Shown here: piece after piece, positions 6,246 to 12,780 of the stretch
Position numbering within the stretch: the stretch's first letter is position 1
How the letters are laid out: each line of letters begins with the position of its first letter
Assembly (NCBI GenBank): GCA_029260415.1
Contig: JAJDDH010000159.1
Location: forward strand, 1-12,780
Length of the DNA: 12,780 bases
Source of the DNA: Phycisphaerales bacterium
Lineage (GTDB): Bacteria; Planctomycetota; Phycisphaerae; Phycisphaerales; UBA1924
Direction of reading: 5' to 3'
Program-made: the position numbers and the translations under genes
The notes under the pieces: model-generated
What the model was told of the DNA's origin: nothing
Databases searched by the model: none
What the model saw: only the letters and a program-made list of their open reading frames with translations

Positions 6246-7307
6246 ATGAGTCCCCGCGAGACAAGTCCACGATCAGCCGGGGCCTCCCAGCGGGGCAACG
6301 GGGTATCGATCAGGAACGTCGCGGAGCATTCCGGGGTGTCTATCGCCACGGTCAGCCGAGCGCTCAATACCCCGGAGATGGTCTCCCCGGCCACGGTTGA
6401 GCGGGTCCGCCAGGCGGTGGACGAGCTCGGATATCGCCCGAATCTGTTCGCCAAGGGTCTGCTGACCAGGCGCAGCCGGGTGATCGGGGTGTCGCTGCCG
6501 GACATCCACGGCCTGTTCTTCTCCGAGCTGATGCGCAGCGCCGACGACCGAGCCTGCGAGCTGGGATACCACCTGCTGGTGAGTTCCAACGCCCACCGGG
6601 CGGACGAGACGCCGACCGGAGGGTTCGCGCTGGACCTGGCCGACGGGCTGATCGTCATGCTGACGGAGCGTTCACGCGTGGACCTGGAGGCGATCGCGGC
6701 GCTCAACCTCCCGACGGTTGTGGTCGGCGTGGACCGCCCGGGCCTTGCCGTGGACACGATCAGCTTTGACAACGTCACGGGGGCGATGAGCGCCGTGGCG
6801 CACCTGCTCGAGGGCACGCCCCCGGACCGCTGCTACTTCGTGGGCGGGCACGTGGGGAACATCGACTCTGACGAACGCTCGGCCGCGTTCAGCGAGGCGC
6901 TGCGCCGGGACGGGCACGAGCCGGCGCCAGATCAGGTGGCGCACGGGGAGTACCACTTTGACTGGGGCTGGGCCTGGGCGACGGAGATGCTCCGCCAGGG
7001 TCGGCTGCGGGGCGCGGCGGTGCTCGGGGGCAACGATGAGATCGCCATCGGGATCGCCAACGCGGCCCGCGACCACGGGCTTTCGATCCCGGAGGAGCTC
7101 CGGGTCATCGGGTTTGACGACTCCTCGATGTGCGACTGCGTGCGTCCGAAGCTCTCGTCGGTTCGGATCCCGGTCAACGACCTGGGGGCCGAGGCGGTGA
7201 ACGCGATCATTCGCCGGTTCGAGCAGCCCGACTCGTCGCCGCGCCACTCACGCCTGGCGACGACGCTGGTGCGCCGCGACTCGAGCCGTGTCGGGCCCGC
7301 CGGATGA
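6246..7307 (+). CDS. LacI/GalR-family transcriptional regulator
   Basis: This 353-residue protein has the usual LacI layout and length. A 19-residue extension precedes the N-terminal helix-turn-helix (about 21-41, SIRNVAEHSGVSIATVSRAL), followed by the hinge LGYRPNLFAKGL. The periplasmic-binding-protein-like effector domain begins at RRSRVIGVSLPDIHGLFFSE, with SFDNVTGA and GGNDEIAIGIANAARDHGL then RVIGFDDSSM, all at expected places. It presumably binds DNA as a dimer and releases it on binding a sugar. No other start is possible because an in-frame TGA lies at 6234-6236. Its stop overlaps the next gene's start by four bases (ATGA), so the regulator and the secreted enzyme share a transcript. 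The two operators at 4590-4603 and 6213-6226 suggest it controls both arms and itself; the inducer is probably a beta-glucan oligosaccharide, which is inferred. Confidence 0.93.
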   Translation: MSPRETSPRSAGASQRGNGVSIRNVAEHSGVSIATVSRALNTPEMVSPATVERVRQAVDELGYRPNLFAKGLLTRRSRVIGVSLPDIHGLFFSELMRSADDRACELGYHLLVSSNAHRADETPTGGFALDLADGLIVMLTERSRVDLEAIAALNLPTVVVGVDRPGLAVDTISFDNVTGAMSAVAHLLEGTPPDRCYFVGGHVGNIDSDERSAAFSEALRRDGHEPAPDQVAHGEYHFDWGWAWATEMLRQGRLRGAAVLGGNDEIAIGIANAARDHGLSIPEELRVIGFDDSSMCDCVRPKLSSVRIPVNDLGAEAVNAIIRRFEQPDSSPRHSRLATTLVRRDSSRVGPAG

Positions 7308-9610
7308 ACACCGGGACCCTGCTCATGTCGGTCTCGCTCTTCGCACTGGCGACCACGAGCACCCGGGCGGGCCCAGAGGTCTCGTCGTGGGGCGATCCCG
7401 GCGCGATTGACTGCGTGGCCAGCGCCCGCGTCTCGGGGGTGTACGCGACCGCGCGCGCATCGACGGACACCATCGAGATCCATGACATCGATCAGCAACT
7501 GGTCCAAGTTGTCAGCAGGAGCGACCTGCAGTCGGCCCTGCCGTGGATGACGCTCGACGCCAGCGCGGACGGGCCCAGCGCGATCGCGCTCTCCGATTCG
7601 GGGCGGCTGCTGTTCGTCTCGGTGCACGACGACACGCCAGCGCCCGACGGCATGGGCTCGGACGCGGTGCTGCGGGTTGACCTCAACACCGCTCAGCTCA
7701 GCGTGTTCGCCCGGCTCGAACTCTCCGGCGACACCGCCTCGCCGCCCCACCTGGCGATGCTGCACACCCACGGGCGGTTGTACGTGGGCTCCGGCGCGAT
7801 GGGCCTGCGGGTGTACAGCGCCTCGCGGAACCAGACCACGGGTTCGCTGCTTGGGTCTTCGGGCCCGGGCGGGGCGGCGCCGATCCGCGGGCTGTGCAAG
7901 GACCAGAGCCTGAACGCTTTGTACGCCGCGACGGATGAGGGGTTCTATCGCGCCGACCTCACGCAGATCCCGCCCCTGTTCTCGCGCATGGGCGATCTGC
8001 AAGACGCCCGGGGGATCGCCCACTCGGACCACTACGGCGACACCACCACGCGCGGGATCTACGCGACAACGAGCGCGGCGACGCTCCTTCACATCACCGA
8101 TCTGCAGGCCCTGGGCATCCAGACGTGGGGCCCCAGCGCATACGCGACCCTCGGGGCGAGCGGATCGGACGTGAGCGCTACGGCGTGCGGGCGGTTGCTT
8201 GTCGGCACGGGCAGCGGCTCGCTCATCATCAACGACACGCTCGACACGCGCCCCGCGTTCGGCCAGTGGACGCTCGACGAGTTCGCGCAGGTTGTTGCGT
8301 TCGCCAGGGGGCTCATCGCGCCCGACGGCGAGCCAAGCGGGTGGGTGATTGATGCAGACGTGGACGCGGGCGGGAATCGATTCCACCCCGCGACCCCCGA
8401 CGCAGCGGGGTGGGCGACGCTGCTGCTGATCATGAGCGATGAGCTCACGGGGGACCCCGAGGCGGAGGACCTGGTGCGTCAGGTCCTCGAGCGCTACGCG
8501 GGTCTCGCGACGGACGGCATCGGCCCCGTCTCGTCCGCGGACGGCATCTACAGGCACTGGATCGACCCTGCGACAGGGAGTGTGCAGCCCGGGTGGAGCC
8601 CCGAGTTTGCCACGCTAAGCACGATGAAGATCGTGATGGGCGCCGCACGGGCGCGGGCGTACTACCCGGGCAACGCAGCGATCCAGAGCGCTGCGGACAC
8701 CATCATCCAGAGCGTGCAGAACTGGGACAGCTACATCCAGCCCGGCAGCGACGCCCTGTACTTCCGGGGCGAGGCGGCGGGCGGACCGACCCCGGGCTCC
8801 GCGTCGGCCCCGTTCCACGAGGGCGTGATCTTCGTGGAGCAGGCCGCGGCGTTTGGGGGCGCGGCGGCTGCGCTGGATCGCTGGCTCGACCGGTCGCAAT
8901 CGCCCAGCGCGACGTACCTGACCGGCCAGCCCGTGACGACCGCGTCGAGCGGATCGCACCTCGCGGCGTTCGTGTCGCTGTACTCGGCGCTCGTGCAACG
9001 CCCGTTCCGGGAGAGCCAGGACTGGCAAACACATCTGAACAACCTGCTCGCGTCCAACGGGGCGTGGACGGACGACAACGCCCCGGTACTCATGACCGTC
9101 TTCTCGGCAGGAACCACCGCGCCCGAGTGGGGCGGGTATCACGCGGACTCGCTGTCCGACCACCCGGGCGACGTGACCTCGCTCCCGGCGCTCATGGCCT
9201 TCGGAGCGACCGGGCGTTCGGCGCCCGCGGTCGGGGCGTACCACGCCTTCAGGCACGGCGCCCGGCAATCCTTCGCCGGTGGCGCCTCGATCCTGTTCCG
9301 CCGCTCCGCCGAGAACCCGGCGTTCGAGCCCGGGGACGCGGCGCTGCCCGACGTGGCGCTGGGCGCGCTCGGGCTGGCTGAGCTGATCCAACCCGGTTCG
9401 CTCGACTCGGTCCTCGCGGTGTCGTACGAGGCTGGCTGTGTCGCCGATCTGGCCCCGCCCGCGGGGGTGCTGGATTTCTCGGATGTCATCGCGTTCCTCT
9501 CGGCGTTCGGCGCCCAGGATGCCGCCGCGGACCTGGCGGCGCCGACTGGCCAGTTTGATTTCAGTGACGTGGTCGCGTTCCTTGGCGCGTTTGCAGGCGG
9601 GTGCCCCTGA
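7304..9610 (+). CDS. Secreted protein: propeller-like region, GH144-like toroid region and GC-type dockerin
   Basis: The start used is the ATG that overlaps the regulator stop (ATGA); it yields 768 residues with a signal peptide (cleavage near STRA-G, residue 22). Three parts can be seen. Residues about 25-315 hold repeating beta-strand units such as RLLFVSVHDD, RLYVGSGAMGLRVYSAS, NALYAATDEGFYRADL and RLLVGTGSGSLII, like a seven-bladed propeller (LVIVD/WD type). Residues about 320-695 look like an (alpha/alpha)6 barrel and echo the neighbouring GH144 protein: YRHWIDP (416-422) against FYHFLEP, EFATLST (434-440) against VVSTIDS, FHEGVIFVEQAAAFGG (504-519) against SGDEHRLVTFMGVA, and GGASILFR (659-666) against AGASIMFE. 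Residues 712-768 are the dockerin. I infer a secreted or surface-bound beta-glucan enzyme or binder; catalytic activity is uncertain because the alignment is by eye. Confidence 0.85.
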   Translation: MNTGTLLMSVSLFALATTSTRAGPEVSSWGDPGAIDCVASARVSGVYATARASTDTIEIHDIDQQLVQVVSRSDLQSALPWMTLDASADGPSAIALSDSGRLLFVSVHDDTPAPDGMGSDAVLRVDLNTAQLSVFARLELSGDTASPPHLAMLHTHGRLYVGSGAMGLRVYSASRNQTTGSLLGSSGPGGAAPIRGLCKDQSLNALYAATDEGFYRADLTQIPPLFSRMGDLQDARGIAHSDHYGDTTTRGIYATTSAATLLHITDLQALGIQTWGPSAYATLGASGSDVSATACGRLLVGTGSGSLIINDTLDTRPAFGQWTLDEFAQVVAFARGLIAPDGEPSGWVIDADVDAGGNRFHPATPDAAGWATLLLIMSDELTGDPEAEDLVRQVLERYAGLATDGIGPVSSADGIYRHWIDPATGSVQPGWSPEFATLSTMKIVMGAARARAYYPGNAAIQSAADTIIQSVQNWDSYIQPGSDALYFRGEAAGGPTPGSASAPFHEGVIFVEQAAAFGGAAAALDRWLDRSQSPSATYLTGQPVTTASSGSHLAAFVSLYSALVQRPFRESQDWQTHLNNLLASNGAWTDDNAPVLMTVFSAGTTAPEWGGYHADSLSDHPGDVTSLPALMAFGATGRSAPAVGAYHAFRHGARQSFAGGASILFRRSAENPAFEPGDAALPDVALGALGLAELIQPGSLDSVLAVSYEAGCVADLAPPAGVLDFSDVIAFLSAFGAQDAAADLAAPTGQFDFSDVVAFLGAFAGGCP
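9437..9607 (+). repeat. GC-type dockerin: two tandem EF-hand-like repeats at the C-terminus
   Basis: Residues 712-768 of the preceding protein contain two copies of a unit of about 25 residues: ADLAPPAGVLDFSDVIAFLS and ADLAAPTGQFDFSDVVAFLG. A Cys precedes the first copy and the chain ends in GGCP, the Gly-Cys-Pro ending that gives the domain its name. The D-x-A-x-P-x-G-x-x-D-F-x-D-V spacing resembles a calcium-binding dockerin loop. Such tails are frequent in secreted Phycisphaerae proteins and are thought to anchor them to a surface partner; no matching cohesin-like protein lies in this window. Confidence 0.8.
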
Positions 9611-9612
9611 TC

Positions 9613-12600
9613 ATGAGTTTCTTCCGATGTCGGGCCGCGGCAGTCGCCTCGGCGTTCCTGCTCTGCGCCTTCCAGTCGCTCACGCACGCCCAGCGGGTGG
9701 TCGTCGAGGACTTCGAGGACATCTCGGACTGGGAGGTGATCTCGTCCGACGGCGTCGTCTGCCAGATCGGCGAGGCCGAGGGTATTGACGGGAAGGCGAT
9801 GCGCATCGCGTACGACTTTCGCGCGGGCGCGGGGTTCTGCATCGTCCGCAAACGCGTGGACCTGGACCTGCACGAGAACTACCGGGTCGCCATGCAGGCT
9901 CGGGGCGACGCGCCCGCCAACGACCTGGAACTGAAGCTGGTCAGCCCGTCGGGTGCCGACGTGTGGTGGGTGAACCGGCGCGCATTCAACACGCCCGAGG
10001 ACTGGTCGCGCCTGTCGCAGAAACGCCGGCACTTCGAGTTCGCCTGGGGGCCCTCCGGCGGGGCGCCTATGACGCGTGTGGGCTGGATCGAGCTCGCGAT
10101 CGCCGCGTCGGCCGGCGGAGCGGGCGAGCTGTTGATCGACGAGCTCACCTACGAGCCGTTGCCTGCGATCGAGCCGCGCCCGGACACCCCTGTGGTCAGG
10201 ACCGGCGCGGGGCTCGCCCGGTTCCCGATCCCGCTGGGCGCGGGCGGTCCGCGATGGGTCGAGCTGGGTTTCCCCGGGCCCGTCGAGATCAACGCGGCTC
10301 TGATCGACTGGGACGGCGATTCGCCCGAGTCGTACAGCGTCCTCCTGCACCTCGCGGACGGGACGACCCGTTCGCACGAGGCCCGGGGCGGGGGCGCGGG
10401 CCTGCACGGCGTCTTCGCCCCCGAGACCGAGATCCTCAGCGCCCGGATCGTCCTGCCCCCCTCGACCCGCGGCACGCTCGGGTCCTTCCGCCTGAGCGCC
10501 GTTGACGAGAGCGCCGACGCCAACGCGTTTATCGAACAGCTCGCCCGGGGTTCGGAGAAGGGACGGTTCCCGCCTGCGATGTCGGGCGTCCCGACGCCCT
10601 GGACGATTGTGGGCCTCCCCGACAATCACGACGAGGCACTGGTGACACGCGCCGGGGATATCGAGTTTCGCAAGGGCGGGTGGACGCTCCGACCCGGGCT
10701 CGTGGTGAACGGCAAAGCGATCACCTGGGCGGACGTGCAGCTCACAGCCACCCTTGAGAGCGGCGTGCTGCCGATCCCGTGTGTGCGGTGGGATGCGGAT
10801 GCGGTCTCGCTGGAGATCACCGCTGTCGCAACCCGTGTGGATGACCGGACGGTGCTGCTGGCCCGATACCGGATCACGAACACGGGGCAGCAAAGGCTGA
10901 ACGGGCGCCTGGTGCTGAGCGCGGCGCCGTTCCAGGCGTTGCCCCCGTGGCAGCGGCTGAACCTCGTGGGAGGGCACGCGCCGATCCGTTCGGTCATGGC
11001 AAACACCGAAGGCCTGCTGGTCAGCTCGCGTGATCGGATCCGTGCGCTCACCCCAGCGGACGGCGTGGGCACGTCCTCAGCAACGCTCGCGGCCCCAAGC
11101 GGGGCGCTGCCCGAGGGCCAACGCAGCACCGAGTCGCACCGCGTTGATGACGCGCAAGGGTTCGCGACCGGATCGCTTGTGTTCGATCTCTCGCTCAACG
11201 CCGGCGAGCAGCGCGAGATCGTCATCGCGGGCGCCATCGGGGGCGGCGAACTCGGTCCGCTCCACACCCCCGACCCGCTGGCGATGTTCGACCACACGCT
11301 GGCCCGCGAGCGAGAGAACTGGAACGCCCTGCTGGCGACGCCCCGGATCGAGCTGCCCCCGGGGCATCGGGCGATGGTTGACGCCGCGCGAACGACCACG
11401 GCCCACATCCTGATCAATCAGGACGGTCCCGCGATCCAGCCCGGGTCTCGAACCTACGAGCGGAGCTGGATCCGTGACGGCTCGATCACGTCGCTGGCAT
11501 TGATCGCGGGCGGGCACACGGACCGGGCGCGGGCGTTCGTCGATTGGTACGCCCCGTACCAGTACCCCTCGGGCAAGGCGCCGTGCGTGGTTGATCATCG
11601 GGGTCCGGATCCGGTGGACGAGCACGATTCTACGGGCGAGCTGATCTTCGCGATCTGGCGGGTCTACCTGGCGACGGGCGACCAAGCATTCCTCGAACGC
11701 CACTACCCGCGCGTGCGCCGGGGCGTGTCGTACCTCCGCCAGCTCCGAGCGCAGCGTCTGACCGAGACGTACGAGCACAGCGACGACCCGGTTCAGCGGG
11801 CCAAGTTCGGGCTTGTGCCCGAGTCGATCAGCCACGAGGGGTACTCGGCCAAGCCGATGCACTCGTACTGGGACGACTTCTTTGTGCTGCGCGGGCTCGA
11901 GGACGCTGCGGCGATCGCGCACGAGCTGGGACACTCCGATGACCAATCCGCGTACCTGAAGCTCACCAACGAGTTCCGCGATGACCTGTTCAGCTCGATC
12001 CGGCTCGCTGCTGCGACGCACGGTATCGGCTACGTCCCAGGCAGTGTCGAGCTCGGGGACTTTGACGCGACCTCAACGTCGATCGCCGTCTTCCCGGGCG
12101 AGCTGCTCGGGAGCGAGATCGATCCGCTGCTCCGTGCTACGTTCGATCGGTACTGGGCGTTCTTCCTCGATCGGCGCGACGGGCGGGTGGCGTGGCGCGA
12201 CTTCACGCCGTACGAGTTCCGCCTTGCCGGAGCGTTCGTGCGCCTCGGACAGCCCGAGCGGGCGCACGGGCTCATGTCATGGCTGATGGATCAGCGCACC
12301 CCCTCGGGTTGGAACCAGTGGCCCGAGGTCGGGTACCGAGAGGCGTCGATGGTCGGGTTTGTGGGTGATATTCCGCACACGTGGGTCGGCTCAGCCTTCA
12401 TCCTGTCGTTCTACTCGCTCTTCGCCTACGAGCGGGGCGACACCCTGGTCGTGGCGCCGGCGCTGGATCCTGCGTGGATCCAGAGCGAGGAGGGCGTCTC
12501 GGTCGAGGATCTGCACACCCGCTGGGGCGGGCTCAGCTACACCTGCAAACGCGAAGGGGACGTGATCACGCTCTTGATCAAACGGGCCCCTGCGGCTCCC

Positions 12601-12738
12601 GGGGGGCTCGTGCTCTGCCCGCCGATCGGAGGGGCGTACGACCTGTACAAGGATGGGGAGCCCCTGACACCCGGCCCCGACGGGCGGGTGGTTGTTCCCT
12701 CAGCCCCGACGACGGTTGAGTTCAGAGTGCGGGACTGA
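9613..12738 (+). CDS. Large secreted six-hairpin glycosidase candidate with N-terminal carbohydrate-binding-like domains
   Basis: The 1041-residue protein has a signal peptide (MSFFRCRAAAVASAFLLCAF, cleavage near THA-Q, residue 26). Residues 28-182 (VEDFEDISDWEV to LIDELTYEPL) look like a carbohydrate-binding beta-sandwich; about 195-300 resembles a discoidin or F5/8-type module; 335-545 looks like the beta-sandwich that precedes GH94/GH65-type barrels. Residues about 575-935 form a probable (alpha/alpha)6 barrel with SWIRDGSITSLALIAGG (618-634), DEHDSTGELIFAIWRVYLATG (669-689), VPESISHEG (735-743), MHSYWDDFFVLRGLEDA (749-765), WNQWPEV (900-906) and PHTWVGSAF (921-929); a beta domain closes the chain. 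The WIRDG motif is shared by several clans of retaining and inverting enzymes with this fold; candidate acids are Asp622, Glu737 and Asp754. I cannot name the family. It lies two bases after the previous stop, so it is in the same operon. A GTG at 9601 is an alternative start, but the ATG gives a cleaner signal peptide. Confidence 0.85.
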   Translation: MSFFRCRAAAVASAFLLCAFQSLTHAQRVVVEDFEDISDWEVISSDGVVCQIGEAEGIDGKAMRIAYDFRAGAGFCIVRKRVDLDLHENYRVAMQARGDAPANDLELKLVSPSGADVWWVNRRAFNTPEDWSRLSQKRRHFEFAWGPSGGAPMTRVGWIELAIAASAGGAGELLIDELTYEPLPAIEPRPDTPVVRTGAGLARFPIPLGAGGPRWVELGFPGPVEINAALIDWDGDSPESYSVLLHLADGTTRSHEARGGGAGLHGVFAPETEILSARIVLPPSTRGTLGSFRLSAVDESADANAFIEQLARGSEKGRFPPAMSGVPTPWTIVGLPDNHDEALVTRAGDIEFRKGGWTLRPGLVVNGKAITWADVQLTATLESGVLPIPCVRWDADAVSLEITAVATRVDDRTVLLARYRITNTGQQRLNGRLVLSAAPFQALPPWQRLNLVGGHAPIRSVMANTEGLLVSSRDRIRALTPADGVGTSSATLAAPSGALPEGQRSTESHRVDDAQGFATGSLVFDLSLNAGEQREIVIAGAIGGGELGPLHTPDPLAMFDHTLARERENWNALLATPRIELPPGHRAMVDAARTTTAHILINQDGPAIQPGSRTYERSWIRDGSITSLALIAGGHTDRARAFVDWYAPYQYPSGKAPCVVDHRGPDPVDEHDSTGELIFAIWRVYLATGDQAFLERHYPRVRRGVSYLRQLRAQRLTETYEHSDDPVQRAKFGLVPESISHEGYSAKPMHSYWDDFFVLRGLEDAAAIAHELGHSDDQSAYLKLTNEFRDDLFSSIRLAAATHGIGYVPGSVELGDFDATSTSIAVFPGELLGSEIDPLLRATFDRYWAFFLDRRDGRVAWRDFTPYEFRLAGAFVRLGQPERAHGLMSWLMDQRTPSGWNQWPEVGYREASMVGFVGDIPHTWVGSAFILSFYSLFAYERGDTLVVAPALDPAWIQSEEGVSVEDLHTRWGGLSYTCKREGDVITLLIKRAPAAPGGLVLCPPIGGAYDLYKDGEPLTPGPDGRVVVPSAPTTVEFRVRD

Positions 12739-12780
12739 CCGTGTATCAGCCCGGTCGCCCGGGCGGGCAAGCCCTAGACT

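Noticed and set aside
6932..8557. Long minus-strand open frame (541 codons) opposite the regulator and the propeller protein
   Set aside because: It is Arg/Pro/Val/Gly-rich low-complexity sequence with no domain motif, a typical antisense shadow in GC-rich DNA, and it lies opposite two well-supported genes.
9601..9612. GTG start for the large six-hairpin protein
   Set aside because: It would add four residues (GTG-Pro-Leu-Ile) before a normal signal peptide start and overlap the previous stop; the ATG at 9613 is preferred although its ribosome-binding site is weak.
9139..10977. Long minus-strand open frame (612 codons)
   Set aside because: Same shadow composition, spans the junction of two clear plus-strand genes and has no recognisable motif.
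11917..11937. H-E-L-G-H motif in the large secreted protein (residues about 770-774), resembling a zinc metalloprotease site
   Set aside because: It lies in a helical stretch of an (alpha/alpha)6 barrel with no protease-like surroundings, so it is most likely chance.
12749..12768. GC-rich inverted repeat after the last gene
   Set aside because: Only five paired bases with a ten-base loop and no T-tract afterwards; too weak to call a terminator. The rest of 12739-12780 shows nothing.

Overview
The window is a GC-rich stretch of bacterial DNA that most resembles a Planctomycetota genome, probably of the Phycisphaerae/Phycisphaerales type. The evidence is a combination typical of that group: a C-terminal double-repeat GC-type dockerin, a PEP-CTERM-like secreted protein ending in an Arg-rich tail, a pilin-like FTLIELLVVIAIIALL protein followed by a small one-TM companion, and ATGA overlaps between genes. 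No RNA genes, insertion sequences, CRISPR arrays or phage genes were seen. Taxonomy is inferred from these motifs, not from a marker gene.

Layout. Two gene sets diverge from an 18-bp gap at 6228-6245. Leftward (minus strand) lie a GH144-type lipoprotein glucanase (6227-4674), a secreted CTERM protein (4508-3729), a cytoplasmic GH94 sugar phosphorylase (3571-1106), a pilin-like protein (1109-288, ATGA overlap with the phosphorylase) and a small membrane protein cut by the window edge (271-1). Rightward lie a LacI/GalR regulator (6246-7307), a secreted protein with a propeller-like region, a GH144-like toroid region and a dockerin (7304-9610, ATGA overlap with the regulator), and a large secreted multi-domain six-hairpin glycosidase candidate (9613-12738).

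Regulation. A perfect 14-bp palindrome, TGTAAACGTTTACA, sits on the -10/start region of a good promoter (TTGACA, 17 bp, CAGAAT) ahead of the CTERM-phosphorylase-pilin genes. A degenerate copy, 12/14 identical when read on the minus strand, lies at the divergent gap. It covers the first codons of the GH144 gene and lies just before an extended -10 from which the regulator would be transcribed almost without a leader. The simplest reading is that the LacI-family protein represses both arms and itself.

How the genes may work together. GH144 members characterised so far act on beta-1,2-glucan. Together with a GH94 phosphorylase and a LacI regulator, this suggests a locus that cuts an extracellular beta-glucan, possibly beta-1,2-glucan (sophorans), at the cell surface and phosphorolyses the oligosaccharides inside. 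No sugar transporter or beta-glucosidase is in the window, and the GH94 protein is shorter than known 1,2-beta-oligoglucan phosphorylases, so the exact substrate is open. The most novel parts are the propeller/GH144-like/dockerin fusion, the 1041-residue six-hairpin protein with no family I can assign, and the tight coupling of a pilin-like gene to the phosphorylase.
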